64,000 nucleotides of DNA from Calamus simplicifolius. Its lineage: Eukaryota > Streptophyta > Magnoliopsida > Arecales > Arecaceae. The stretch covers positions 1,955,504 to 2,019,503 of the forward strand of contig UESW01003833.1 in NCBI GenBank assembly GCA_900491605.1. Reading direction: 5' to 3'. Position 1 is the stretch's first letter. Every line of letters starts with the position of its first letter. This document shows, one piece after another, positions 46,123 through 59,100 of the stretch. Below the pieces are notes generated by a model. It saw only the letters and a list, made by a program, of their open reading frames with translations. It was not told the origin of the DNA and ran no database searches. A program made the position numbers and the translations under genes.

Positions 46123-46716
46123 ATGATGACAAAACTTTTAAGCAAATAAAGAGCAAGTGTATATATGGAAGTTTAATAAGTAAACAGAAGTAATCAGAAA
46201 ACATTAATTTCTCCCCCTGTCAAAATAAATAAGTGAAATCTTTTTCTTTTCTCCCCCTGAATATATGGAGTTTCTATTTTACTCCATTTCTTAATGTATG
46301 CAAGCAACATTCTTCTTCACCTTTTTGTCATTAATCAAAAAGAAGTTTGAAGAGTCTTGCAATAACTTTAAGCATAATAGATCAAGGAGATGTTAACATT
46401 CATTGCATAATTAAAGCAGTCATGCAGATTAGCACAAGATAGTAGATATTACATGTTGTTGTTTTAAGTCATAGAGCATAAACGTAAACAAGCATAACAA
46501 GTTTGTTCAAAGCATATAAGTTAGGTACAATCATTTATCGTCATCAGATGAAGAAATATGCACTGAAGAAACATTGATTTCAGGTGGATCAGGAAGAAAA
46601 GGGTTTTGGTCAGCTGTCATAGTAGCAAGATACGGATTAGGTTGGCTGAAGTCATAGGTGAAAAAGTTTTGAGGGGAACAGGCAGGTTGATTCATCGTAG
46701 GCGGTGGCATACTAGA
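46123..46716 (-). other. Copia-2 non-coding stretch between accessory ORF and 3' LTR
   Basis: AT-rich, no clear coding frame. It may include the degenerate C-terminal part of the accessory ORF, which in Copia-1 is about 150 codons longer. Confidence 0.5.
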
Positions 46717-47541
46717 TTATCCTGTTCTAGATCTAACTTTTAACCAAATACCATCCCTTTTAGCAAAATCCATACGGTGCAGTGAATGAGCATTAAAATC
46801 GTCAGAGTGACGTAATGCCACTGCAGTTTCTCCTTTATGTTTGATATTGAAAAATTCAAATACATATGTGAGAAACATTCCGTAGGGCAAAGCAGCCTTA
46901 GATCTGGACAAAGATTCTCTCATAACGGTCATTATTAATTCAGGTAAATCAACAAGGTCTTCTATTAAGATATCATACATTAAGCAAATGTCCCTATCGT
47001 TTACCACATTAAATGATCCAGCACGAGGGACGAGAATCTTAGCAATGATACTATGGAAAAGCCGATTTTCAACAGATAACATATTTGCATCTAATGTTTT
47101 AATCTTACTAGCTTCAGTATCATCTATATTAAGGATTAGGCCAATCTTATATCCATGTTCACTAGGGAGAATTTCTAAGAAACCTTCAGATGGAATTTTC
47201 AAAGCAGATCCTAATGTTTTACCGTCTAGGTCTATTTTAGTCTTTTTCACAAAGAAAGAAATAGTTCCACTACCAAAGGAAATGTTTTCATAAAATTCCT
47301 TAATAAGTTCAGGATAAATAGGTCTTTTGGTAGAAAGAAGCTTATCCCAACCTTGTTTAACTAACAGATTACCGATTTTAAAACCTTCTTGTTCTAAAAA
47401 ATTAAAGTCTACTAACCTCCCATGAGAAAAAGATTTTGAAGCAAGTAGGGAGTTGATTTGAGTAGAAGACATGGAAGACTTCCGGCGAAGATCGGCACAA
47501 TCGTCATCTCTAGCGGTTGCCTTCTTCTTGGGAGCCATCAA
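46717..47541 (-). CDS. Accessory ORF of Copia-2 (plant transposon protein family)
   Basis: An open frame of 274 codons between pol and the 3' LTR, starting MMAPKKKATARDDDCADLRR; the second Met matches the MAPK start of Copia-1. Conserved blocks shared with Copia-1: VDFNFLEQEGFKIGNLLVKQ, GWDKLL, IYPELIKEFYENISFGSG, ENRLFHSIIAKILVPRAGSF, ALPYGMFLTYVF, LRHSDDFNAHSLHRMDF. It resembles the Pfam-type 'putative plant transposon protein' domain. Charged N-terminus, no signal peptide or membrane segment seen. It stops after DGIWLKV, so it lacks the Pro-rich linker and helical tail of Copia-1 and is probably truncated. Function unknown. Confidence 0.75.
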   Translation of the reverse strand: MMAPKKKATARDDDCADLRRKSSMSSTQINSLLASKSFSHGRLVDFNFLEQEGFKIGNLLVKQGWDKLLSTKRPIYPELIKEFYENISFGSGTISFFVKKTKIDLDGKTLGSALKIPSEGFLEILPSEHGYKIGLILNIDDTEASKIKTLDANMLSVENRLFHSIIAKILVPRAGSFNVVNDRDICLMYDILIEDLVDLPELIMTVMRESLSRSKAALPYGMFLTYVFEFFNIKHKGETAVALRHSDDFNAHSLHRMDFAKRDGIWLKVRSRTG

Positions 47542-47689
47542 CTTCTTCTAGATAGATTAATAGGTTGAATGGAAGGAAGGATTAATGGAAGGAATGAAAG
47601 AAGGGATTAAAGAGGAAGAGAGGACGCTCGGTGAAGACGCACGGCTGAGGGAGACGATCGTGGAATGAAGGATTTGATTTGGTAAAAAG

Positions 47690-47698
47690 TATATATAT
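47690..47698 (-). promoter_or_regulatory. TATA-like box in front of the Copia-2 accessory ORF
   Basis: ATATATATA on the minus strand, about 150 bp upstream of the ATG, followed by a CT-rich leader. Just upstream are phrases such as GCCAACTAACC that loosely resemble the LTR motif GTTAGCTAACC. Confidence 0.4.
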
Positions 47699-47962
47699 GG
47701 AGATAGCTTGATGGTTAGTTGGCTAGGTGACTGTTTGGTTGCCCGGTCAGGTAACCGCCATGAATAAAATCAAAAAAAAGCTTTAAATGTCTGGTTGGTG
47801 GATGGATTTAAGAAAGTATGGTAGTTGGCATTCATAAAGATGAAAAGACTTAAAGCATACAGCATACTTAAGCAATTAATTTGACAGGAAGTTCCCTTTA
47901 ATTGATTTGATTTAAAAGATGTCACATCAATTTGATATCATATCAATTCATTAAATGATTCA

Positions 47963-50900
47963 TTAAATGGTTGGATCAAACATCCCTAATTCTCTTCTGA
48001 TTTCATAAAATTTAGTTTCATCAAGTGGCTTAGTAAAAATATCAGCAATTTATTTTTCAGTATTTAAAAATTCAATAACAACATCTCCATTGTTAACATG
48101 ATCTCTAATGAAATGATGTCTAATTTCAATATGTTTAGTTCTGGAATGTTGAATAGGATTTTTAGTTAAACTAATTGCACTTGTATTATCACATTTTATA
48201 GGTATGGCTTTGTGTTTAATACCATAATCCTCTAGTTATTGCTTAATCCATAAGATTTGAGCACAGCAACTCCCAGCTGCAACATACTCGGCCTCGGCCG
48301 TAGATAGTGCTACTGAAGTTTGCTTTTTGCTAAACCATGAAATTAAGTTAACACCTAAAAATTAGCAAGTTCCAGTGGTTGATTTCCTATCTAATTTACA
48401 TCCAGCAAAGTTAGAATTAGTGTATCCTGTTAAATCAATGCTAGATTGTTTATCATACCAAATACCAAAATTTATTGTTCCATTTAAATATTTAAATATT
48501 CTTTTAATAGCAAGCAAGTGTGATTCTTTAGGATTGGCTTGATATCTTGCACACATGCAAACACTAAATCAAATATCTGGCCTACTAGCAGTTAAATATA
48601 ACAAAGACCCAATCATACCTCTATATAATTTTAAATCAACATATTTTTCAGAATTATAAGTTTCAAGTCTACATGATGAGCTCATAGGGGTACCGATACT
48701 CTTGGATGTCTCCATGCCAAACTTCTTGATCATTTCTTTTGTATATTTGGATTGGCTTATGAAGATTCCATCTTTGCTTTGTTTAATTTGTAGTCCGAGG
48801 AAGTAGGTCAGCTCACCCATCATACTCATCTCGAACTCTCCCTGCATAAGCTTAGCAAAGTCTTTGCACAAAGATTCATTAGTGGCACCAAATATGATAT
48901 CATCGACATAGATTTGAATAACTAATATATCTTTATTTTGCCTTTTAATAAATAAAGTTGTATCCACAGTTCCTCGAATAAAACTATTACTAATCAAGAA
49001 TTTGCTTAATCTTTCATACCAAGCCCGGGGCGCTTGTTTCAAACCATACAAAGCTTTGTTTAATTTGAAAACGTGGTTTGGAAACAGATGATTTTCAAAT
49101 CCGGGTGGTTGTTCCACAAAAACTTGTTCAGCAATATATCCATTCAAGAAAGCGCTTTTAACATCCATTTGATATAATTTAAAATTCATATAACAAGCAT
49201 AAGCAAGAAGTAATCTAATAGCTTCTAATCTAACAACAGGGGCATAAGTTTCATCAAAATCAATTCCCTCTTCTTGATTATAACCTTTAGCTACTAATCT
49301 TGCCTTATTTCTAATTATATTACCATGTTCATCTAATTTATTTCTATAAACCCATTTAGTTCCAATAATTTGATGATCATGAGGTCTTTCACAAAGAGTC
49401 CAAACATTATTTCTTTCAAATTGGTTAAGTTCCTCATCATGGCATTAATCCAATCAACATCATTTTTAGCATCATCATAACATTTAGGTTCAATTTTAGA
49501 TACAAATGTTAAATTATTACAAGCATTTCTAAATGATGATCTAGTTCTCACTCCTTGAGAAGGATCACCAATAATTTGATCTTTAGGGTGACTAAGAACA
49601 TACCTCCATCATCTTTCTAATTCATCATTACCTTATGAGGCTTCAGGTAGGTCAGCGTTCTCTTCTTCGCTTACCTATTGTGTATCATTCTTGTCCTTTA
49701 ATGTGATGCCCTTGAATTGATCTTCAATGTCATCTGCATCATTTATACCTTTTCCCTTCCTTGATGGAAGATCATTAGATTCATCAAAGATAACATGAAT
49801 TGATTCTTCAACTATTAAAGTCTTTTTGTTGAATATTCTAAAAGCTCTACTATGTAAAGAATATCCAAGAAAAATTCCTTCATCAGACTTAGCATCAAAT
49901 TTATCAAGGTTTGATTTTTCATTATTTAATACAAAGCATCGACATCCAAAAACATGAAAGTAGCTTATATTAGGTTTTCTTCCTTTCCAAAGTTCATATG
50001 GAGTCTTTTTCAAAACAGATCACATAACATGCAGTATTAATAGCTTCTGCCCAAAAATATTTTAGAAGATTGCTTTCACACAACATGGTACATGCTATTT
50101 CCTCGAATGTTCTATTCTTTCTTTCAACTACTCCATTTTGTTGTGGTGTTCTTGGTGCAGAAAAATTATGTTCAATTCCATTTTCATTACAAAATTCTTC
50201 AAAAGATTTATTTTCAAATTCTTTTCCATGATCACTTCGTATTAACAAAACAGAAGAATTCTTTACGTTTGTAATTCTTTTAAATAATTTTTGAAAAAAC
50301 GGAAATGCTTCATCTTTACTAGCTAGAAATAAAACCCATGTAAAGCGAGAGAAATCATCAATAATAACGAAACCGTATCTTTTACCTCCTAGACTAGTGG
50401 TTCTTGTAGGACCGAATAAATCCATATGCAAGAGCTCTAACGGTCTAGTGGTTGAAATAAAATTCTTTGATTTAAAAGAAACTCGGGTTTGTTTTCCAAA
50501 TTGACAAGCATTGCAAATCTTATCTTTTTCAAAAACAAGTTTTGGCAAACCATGTACTAAATCCTTTTTAATTAATTTAGATAGTAAATCCATGCTTGCA
50601 TGAGCTAGCCTACGATACCATAACCAACTATTATTAGTTTTATTATTAGTAGCAACTAGGAAATCAATATTTTGATCATGCAAATCATTTAAATTAACAA
50701 TGTATACATTACCATGCCTTTGACCAACAAATCTCATGTTTTCATTAGCAGGATTTCTAACAATGCATAAGGATGATTCAAATGTAACATTAAATCCTTT
50801 GTCACATAATTGACTAATGCTAAGTAAATTTTGTTTCAAACCTTTTACAAGCAGAACATTATCAATATAAGCATGAGGTGTGATACCTATTTTTCCAATG

Positions 50901-52106
50901 CCAATTATTTTTTCTTGGCCATTATCACCGAAAGTGACAACACCTCCATCTTTTGCTTCCAAAGTGATGAATTATGATTCATCACTGGTCATGTGTCTTG
51001 AGCACCCGCTGTTCAAGTACCATTGTCTTTTAATTGCTCGGGTTGCAAGACATATCTCATCATTATCAGCCATGAAACAAACATTGGCAACTTCATTTTT
51101 CTCTTCATTTTCTGAACTTGTAGCTTCACTGTCGCTCCAAGTGGCCATCATTGCCTTTTTTCTTTATTCTTCTAGATGCCTTCTTTAATAGTGGACAATC
51201 TGGTCTGATGTGTCCAGGCTTCTTACACTCATAGCATGTTGAAGGTTCACTCTTTTCCTTATCTTTGCTATGATCTCCTTTGACAAAATGCTTTCTTTTT
51301 CCAAATCTCTTTTTCTTCATGAACTTTTTAAATTTTCTTAAGATAAGTGCCATATCATCATATTTCTCACTATCACTTGTGGTTTCTTCACTCTCATCTT
51401 CTTGAGTTGCACTCTTCAATGCCATGGTCCTTCTGTTCTTTGAATCATCTTCATCAATATGTTGTCGTTGCTGAAGTTCATGAGTCATCAAACAACCAAC
51501 CAACTCTTCAAGTGATAAGTTGTTGAGATCTTTTGCTTCTTGAATTGCTGTGACTTTTGCTTCCCATGTTCTAGGTAAAGATCTTAAGATTTTTCTAACT
51601 AGATCACTGTTAGCATAAGATTTTCCCAAACTTTTCAAACCATTAATGATATCAGTAAATCTAGTAAACATATCAGTGATATTTTCAGCAGGGTCCATCT
51701 TAAATAATTCATACTTATGAACAAGCATATTTATTTTGGATTCCTTGACTTGATTTGTACCCTCATGGGTGACTTCAAGTCTATCCCATATTTCCTTAGC
51801 AGACATACATGTAGATATGCGATTAAACTCATTTGCATCAAGCGAGCAATAAAGAACATTCATAGCCTTAGCATTTAATTGAGCTAATTTCTTATCTTGC
51901 TCATCTCATTCAGATTCAGGTTTTGCAATATTGACATTTTCAATCATAATAGTCGGTGTGTGAGGTCCATTAATTATGATTCCCCATAAATCATAATCTA
52001 GTGCTTGAATGAAGATTTTCATTCGTGCTTTCCAATATGTGAAGTTTGTTCCATTGAACAAAGGTGGTATATTAGTTGATTGTCCCTTAATCAACATGGA
52101 ATTCAT
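47963..52106 (-). pseudogene. Copia-2 gag-pol polyprotein, decayed and shortened
   Basis: Gag frame 52106-51126 (MNSMLIKGQSTNIPPLFNGT, one TGA for Trp near 51904, CCHC knuckle CYECKKPGHIRPDC). Protease follows after a frameshift and reads YLNSGCSRHM, with Asn where the catalytic Asp belongs. Integrase (50962-49994) has LLHMDLFGPT, RSDHGKEFEN and PQQNGVVERKNR, then a deletion and frameshift near 50010 before KKTPYELWKGRKPN. RT (49551-48569) has IYVDDIIFGA. RNase H runs from 48556 to the end at 47963 with stops. The coiled coil and second zinc knuckle found in Copia-1 are missing, about 200 residues. Confidence 0.86.
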
Positions 52107-52167
52107 TGGGATTACTATTGATCTTTGGCTCCAAGCTAATCAAAGCTATAGAAATCAAGAGCACGCT

Positions 52168-52179
52168 GCTCTGATACCA
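52168..52179 (-). other. Primer binding site of Copia-2
   Basis: TGGTATCAGAGC on the minus strand, two bases from the 5' LTR. Confidence 0.9.
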
Positions 52180-52181
52180 CT

Positions 52182-54312
52182 TGTTGCTCAGATGTAGTAA
52201 CCCAAGAGGGGGGTGAAATGGGTTATTTAAAAAATTTAGCTAAGCAGATATATGTGCTTTCAACCCTAATTTTGATTTGCAGCGGTGAAGTGGGGTGCAC
52301 AGAATAATATCAACAGAAAAGCAAGCAATCACAAAAATATAGAAGTTTATAGTGGTTTGGTGCCAAACTCAGCACCTACATCCACTCCCCAAAACCTTTG
52401 GGAATTCCACTAATCGTATCACAATGATTACAACCTCTAGCCGAACCAGGCTAGCTCTCTTGTTTATACGACACAAGGTAGCCAAAAAACCCCTAGCCAA
52501 ACCAGGCTAGTCCTCTTGTTTCATGGCACAAGGAAGCCAAAAACCCCTAGCCAAACCTAGGCTAGTCCTCTTGTTTAAATGGCACAAGGAGGCCAATAAC
52601 AAACCAGGGTTCACTAACCCTTTTACAAGATAATCAGAGTATGTAAAGGAGAAGCTCCTACAAAGAGCAAATATTCAGAATATACTTTACAACTTTTTGA
52701 AGCAATAAACTCAGCAATAAATGAACTAGGTTGAAGCAGCTGAAGTCTTGAATGCTTGAAAAGCTTTAATGATTCAAACGACCTTTCGGAGCAAGGAATG
52801 AACTTGAATGCACAGCAACCACTCAAAAAATATTCAATGAAGGCTCTTTTCTTGGATTTTTCTCTCTTTAAATTTTTTTTTTCAAAAATCATCCAGGTGT
52901 GCTTCTAATCCCAGCTATTTATAACCATCTAACAAGAAAATATCCGTTAGATACATAAGAAATAAATAGAAATAATAACGGGAAGAAAATATAACCGTTA
53001 AACATATTTCCCTTAAGCATTGAATGCAGATCTCCATTTGAGGAAGGATAAGCACTGCAAAAATTCAAAAATCCAAAAGTTAAATATAGCTTGAAATAGC
53101 AATAGAGAGAGAGTAAGAGAGAAAGAACACTCTTAAGAGCTCAGGCTGCGGTTGACTGAAAAATAAATCCAAGTAGCTGAGGATATGAATGCCATCGTCC
53201 AAGAGTTAAGCAAGGGAACTTAGCTAGCTAATCAGTTAGCTAACCAGAGAGACCAAAGACAAATAAGACATCCACAGGTATCTCTTCAGTCAGCTAGAAG
53301 GTTGCTAGTTAGCTCTCCAGCTAACTCACAACAAAAAGCAACGGCCAGCTGGGTAAAAAGCTGAATACTTAGTTAACTAGGCAGCTAACTAAGCAATGGT
53401 CAGTTAGCTCTTTAGTTAACTATCAGGAAAAAGCAACGGTAGAGGAAAAGTTTCATGCATCCATAGTTAGCTCTCCAGCTAACTGAATTTGAATCCCTCT
53501 CGGCTGCAGGAGAAAAGTAAAACAGTTAGTTAGCTGAATAGTTAACTGAATGAAACGTCAGCTAGCTAAAAGGTTTCTCAGCTAGCTCCATAGATAGCTA
53601 AACAGTTAACTAAGTAAACGCCAGCTAGCTAAAAGGAGTTGCAGTTAGCTAACAAGACAACCAGCCAGCTAGCTAAAATTTGAGGGAGTTTGGCCAAAGC
53701 ACTGTGACGAGCGAATTAGTTAGCTGAAGGAATTCTAGCTAGCTAACAAGCTAGCTCACCAGTTAACTAAAAGAAAATGACGTTCGGCCAGGCACCTAAG
53801 ACAAGTTTCTTAGTTAGCTGAAAGAGCTCCAGCTAGCTAACAAACTAACTCACCAGCTAGCTAAAAAAGGAGGACGTTCGGCCAGGCACCTGAGACAAGT
53901 TTCTTAGTTAGCTGAAAGAGCTTCAGCTAGCTAACAAACTAACTCACCAGCTAGCTAAAAAAGAAGGACGTTCAGCCAGGCACCTGAGACAAGTTTCTTA
54001 GTAGCTGAAAGAGCTCCAGCTAGCTAACAAACTAACTCACCAGCTAGCTAAAAAGGAGGACGTTCGGTCCAAACACTGTAAAAAATTCCCAGCTAGTTGA
54101 AAGTTGTGCCAGTTAGCTAAATGGAATAACAAGCTAACTAACCAGTTAACTCCCAGGCTAATAATCATATTCAAAGCAAATTAAATGAAGTACTTTCTTA
54201 CCAATCAATTTTGCATGAAGATACTTACTTGCAAGGCGACCGAACTTCCCTGTATCAATCTTAGAATTGCTTAATTTGTTTTGTGATCATCAAAATCAAT
54301 CTGGGGTCAACA
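52182..54312 (-). repeat. Copia-2 5' LTR (2131 bp)
   Basis: Matches 44070-46107. AGCTAGCT-rich U3 at about 53150-54170 with one more 94 bp unit than the 3' LTR; TATA at 52923-52914. Confidence 0.92.
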
Positions 54313-54317
54313 AAACA

Positions 54318-55326
54318 AAGTTGTAGTTGATCCTGTCCTTCTTTTTGATTAAACCAAATGAAAGTAGATTAGGCTCCGTGGTTGAGCATGAATCTCTTAG
54401 ACGGTCAAATCAAAATTGGTTAACCATATGATGTCAAGGTGAGTTGGCAAGTTGCTCTAGAATCAATGATCGAATGGATTTTAATTGGGAGCTACTCGTA
54501 TTGATGCATTTTTAACGAGTTAATGGCATATCCCTCCCATCGATATCACTTACCTGGTCAATATGGTGAACCATTTATGATTCTGATCATTTACCTGATT
54601 CGGGTTGACCCATGCCTGTAAGGAAATCAGTCTGACTGATTTTGGTGCCACTTAACCAGAATTAATCTTGTTTCATTCTATCCATTTCATAGGTTCAGTA
54701 AGAGAACTTGATTAGTCAATTTGTCTTCAGATTATTAAATCCTCTAAAATTATTAGGTCCTTAAAATGAAATAGTTATATGATAACTAGATCATAGCCTC
54801 CCATTAAGGTGGGTGATAATGAGTCCGATGTCTTGATAATCATTGGAGGCATTCCATGCCTGATGCTTGTCAACCATCGAAATTATCATTCATTATATGA
54901 TAAGTCAGCGTAACTATTAAATAGACAGTCAGGTGGGCCGAGCTTCACTCGGGCTTGGTTGTCTATTAATAGGTTACATTGATTATATCATTTAATGGTT
55001 GGACCTAACCAGAACTTTCAGTGGAGGCACTACATGCCTGCTGAAGAGGAACATGGGGCAAAACTAAACACTAAGAATTGTTTGGGGAAACAATTAGTTT
55101 TGAACCTACTCTTAGTTGCATATGGGTTGGCCAAGCTTCACTTGGGCCTGTATGTAGTCTATGTAGATCTTAGTGCCCACTAAAGAATTAAGAATAATTC
55201 TTCGAATTGGGGTGTAGAGGCTGCCAATTTGAACAAAATAGTGGGAGAATCTTTAGACTAAACTCCAAGTCTTTAGACTGAATCAATTTATATACTAATA
55301 AACTTTAGTTTTTCCTTATGCAGAAA
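54318..55326 (+). other. Copia-3 leader, part right of Copia-2
   Basis: About 1 kb of untranslated leader up to the gag ATG at 55327. Two related phrases (GGGCCGAGCTTCACTCGGGC near 54936 and TTGGCCAAGCTTCACTTGGG near 55127) form short hairpin-prone repeats. No ORF. Confidence 0.55.
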
Positions 55327-56190
55327 ATGGCCACTAATTTATCATTAAGGTCCCTATTGGATAGTGACAAGTTGAATGGTTCAAATTTTAATAGCTGATT
55401 TAGAAAACTTAAGATCGTCCTTGAGCATGAGAGGATTCTATATATTCTGAATAATCCTGCACCAAAGATACCTAATGCAAACACACAAAGTTCTAAGAAA
55501 GACACTTATCAGAAGTGGCTCAGTGATAGAACTAGTGTACGTTGCATCATGCTTGCAGCAATGAATGATGAATTCAGTCGCCGGTTCGAGAATGCTCAGC
55601 CAGAAGAAATCATTCAAGCATCGAATGAATATTTTGGCACACCTGACGACGTTGAAAGGCACAAGACTAGTTGTGCTATTTTTAATGCACGAATGAGGGA
55701 TGGATCTCCTGTCACTGATCATGTATTGTACATGATCGAGAAGATAGAACTGCTAAGCAAGCTCGGCTTTCCCCTACATGAGCAATTGGAAAAAGATGCG
55801 ATCCTGAATTCCTTGCCTCCATCCTTCTGACCTTTCCTTACTCATTTTTGAATGACAAAGCCTGCAGTCAACTACCATGGTTTGTTGGGGTTGTTACAGA
55901 ACTTTGAGAAGAATAACCAGCTCTCTAAGGGTTTGGTTAATGTGGTTGAAGGATCTAAGGTAGGGCGTCAACCCTTTGGGAAGGGGAAGAAGAAAAAGAA
56001 TAAGAAAAAGGTGCAACATGCTAGGACATCTATAAGTGGTCAGATGCAGAAGAAGAAAGTTGATAAAAGTCAAGCTGAATGCTTTCATTGCAAGATGCAA
56101 GGGCACTGGAAGAGGAACTGTCCTCTTTACATTGCCACACTTGATCCAAATAGGCCAAAGAAGAAAAAGGGGCAAGATGTTGCTCAATAA
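55327..56190 (+). pseudogene. Copia-3 gag, decayed
   Basis: One frame with four stops: ATG 55327 (MATNLSLRSLLDSDKLNGSN), TGA for Trp near 55396, LAAMNDEFSRRFENAQPEEI, two stops near 55830-55850, then a Lys-rich linker and a zinc knuckle CFHCKMQGHWKRNC near 56085, ending at TAA 56188. Gag would form the particle. Confidence 0.82.
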
Positions 56191-56199
56191 GGTATTTAT

Positions 56200-59100
56200 A
56201 TGATAACACCTTGTAATTTTTCTGTATATGATAATCAGACCTGGGTATTGGATACCGAGAGTCCTTTTAACATTTGCAATTCATTGCAGGGACTACAGGT
56301 CACTAGAAGATTTGAGGACAATGAAAGATTCCTTAATGTCGGCGTTGCAAGATTAGTTCCAGTTCTGGCATTAGGAGTTCTTGAAATAGTTTTCAATAGA
56401 AATGTCATTATACTAAAGGATTGTCATTTTTGCCCAACATTCTTGTTGAACGTAATTTCTTTAGGCCTTCTGGCAAAAGTCATTATGAAATTTCAATAAA
56501 GGATGTTACTTTGAATATCATTATGAATGGAGTCACTGTAACGACTGGGCATTTATCTAATGGCATTTATATATTATCACAGCCTGTGAATGTAGTGTAC
56601 AAATCAAGTAAGCGCCCTAGAACAACTGATGTCACTGACATTTATCTTTGGCACCATCGGCTGGGTCATATCAATAAGAACAGATTAAACAGGTTAACTC
56701 AGGAGGGCATCCTTCGAGTTGATGATTATGAATCATTAACTATCTGTGAATCCTGTCTTCTTGGTAAAATGACCAAGTCATCTTTTACTGAAAAAGGTGA
56801 AAGAGCCAAAGAGCTATTGGGTCTAGTACATACTGATGTATGTGGACCAATGAGCACTTATGCCAAAAGTGGATATTATTACTTTATTACTTTTACAGAC
56901 GACCTTTCTCGGTTCGGTTATGTCTATCTTATGAGACATAAATCTGAGTCGTTTGAAATGTTCAAACTATATCATAAAGAAGTAGAAAAATAAATAGAAA
57001 AATGCATTAAGATCCTTCGATCAGATCGAGGCGAATACCTTTCCAATGACTTTGTGACATATTTAAGGGAAAATGGGATTCTCTCACAATGGACTCCTCC
57101 TGGAACACCGCAGCATAACGGTGTGTCCGAAAGAAGGAATCAAACCCTGTTAAACATGGTTTGGTCCAAGCTGGGTTTTGCAAGCTTGCCAGTATCATTT
57201 TGGCGATACGCATTAGAATCAGCTTGTCATATTCTTAATAAGGTTCCAAGTAAGTCTGTTTCTAAAACTCCATATGAGATGTGGTATGGACATAAACCGG
57301 TTATCACCTATCTTTGAGTCTGGGGGTGTCCGACTTATGTGAAATGTGCAAAATCGGACAAACTTGAACCCAAATCTGATAAATATTTTTTCATCAGCTA
57401 TCCGAAAGAAACCAAAGGATATTACTTCTACAATACTGAAGAACAAAAGTTGTTCATTAGTAATAGAGCAGTTTTTCTTGAAAAGGAGTTCCTTAGTGAA
57501 GGAACAAATAGCTCTAATATTGAACTTGAGAAAGTTTATCAAGTAGAAGGAACAACACAAACCAGTGAACCCTTAGAATCTGAGTTGATTAGATCAAACT
57601 CAAAACCCATTCTAGATGAATCATTAAGGCGATCTGGTTGAGTACCACATCAACCGGACAGATACTTAGGTTTCTTGGTCCAGAATGATGATCCTGTTGA
57701 ACTTGATGAGAACAACGAGGATCCGATCACCTATATGGATGCTATGCAAAGGACTGACTCTAATAAATGGCTTGATGCCATGAAATCCAAACTTGATTCC
57801 ATTAGGACAATAATGTATGGACATTAGTTGACCCACCTGAAGGGATAAAACCCATAGGGTGTAAGTGGGTTTTTAAGAGGAAAAGAGGTGCAGACGGAAA
57901 GGTTGAGACCTATAAAGCATGTCTGGTTGCTAAGGGGTATCGTCAACGTTATGATATTGACTATGACGAAACGTTTTCTCTTGTGGCAATGCTGAAATCC
58001 ATTCGGATTATGCTAGCTATAGCAGCACACTTCGATTATGAGATTTGGCAGATGATGTTAAAACCACTTTTCTAAATGGTGATTTAGAAGAACAGGTGTA
58101 TATGATACAACCTGAAGGTTTTATATCTGAAGACGAGTCTAAAGTGTGCAGGCTACAGAAGTCTATTTATGGACTTAAGCAAGCATCTAGGAGTTGGAAC
58201 ATACGATTTGATAAAGTGATCAAATCTTATGGCTTTATTAAAAATAAAGAAGAACCTTGCATTTATAAATGGGCTAACGATTCCGTTATTGTATTTCTTG
58301 TATTATATGTGGATGATATTCTCTTAATCGAGAATGATATCCCTGCATTACAAGGAATAAAGACATGGTTATCATCACAATTCTCCATGAAAGATCTGGG
58401 AGAAGCATCATACATCCTAGGGATGAAGATCTATAGAGATAGATCTAAGAGGATGCTTGGTTTATCCCAATCTACGTACATTGACACCATGCTAAAGAGG
58501 TTTAGCATGGAGAATTCAAAGAAAGGCTATCTTCCGATAGGCCATGGAATTCATCTTTCTAAGAAGGATTGTCCGACAACTCCTAATGAAAGAGAACGTA
58601 TGAGTCAAATTTCCATATGCTTCGGCAGTGGGATCGATTATGTACACCATGACATGTACAAGACCAGATGTGGCATACTCACTAGGAGTAGTGAGTAGAT
58701 ACCAATCTGATCCAGGAGAAAAACACTGGCAAGTTGTTAAGACAATCCTTAAGTATTTGAGAAATACTAAGGACCAGTGGTTAGTCTATGGAGAGTCTGA
58801 TTTGAAACTTGTTGGATATACTGATTCCAGTTTCCAATCAGATCATGATGATAGCAAAAGTGTATCGGGTTTCGTGTTTATCCTAAATGGTGGAGCTATT
58901 TGCTGGAAAAGTTTCAAGCAACATACAGTGGCAGATTCGATGTGCGAGGCAGAGTACATCGCTGCATCAGATGCTGCGAAAGAAGCTGTGTGGCTGCAAA
59001 AGTTTATCTTCAAGCTTGGAGTGGCACCTTCCATAGATGGACCAGTCCTATTGTACAGTGACAGCACTGGTGCCATAGCTCAAGCAAAGGAACCACGAGC

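Larger units (their letters stand above)
44070..54312 (-). mobile_element. Copia-2: SIRE/Maximus-like Copia element
   Basis: Minus-strand 10.2 kb element with LTRs 44070-46107 and 52182-54312, flanking AAATA (44065-44069) and AAACA (54313-54317), a one-mismatch TSD. It has an initiator-Met primer site, a polypurine tract, gag-pol and an accessory ORF homologous to that of Copia-1. Gag and pol are clearly related to Copia-1, but LTR U3 regions are unrelated in sequence. It sits in the leader of Copia-3. Stops and frameshifts inactivate it. Confidence 0.9.

Noticed and set aside
46717..47541. 274-codon open frame read as a host gene
   Set aside because: It sits between pol and the 3' LTR of Copia-2 and has a homologue in the same place in Copia-1, so it is an element gene.
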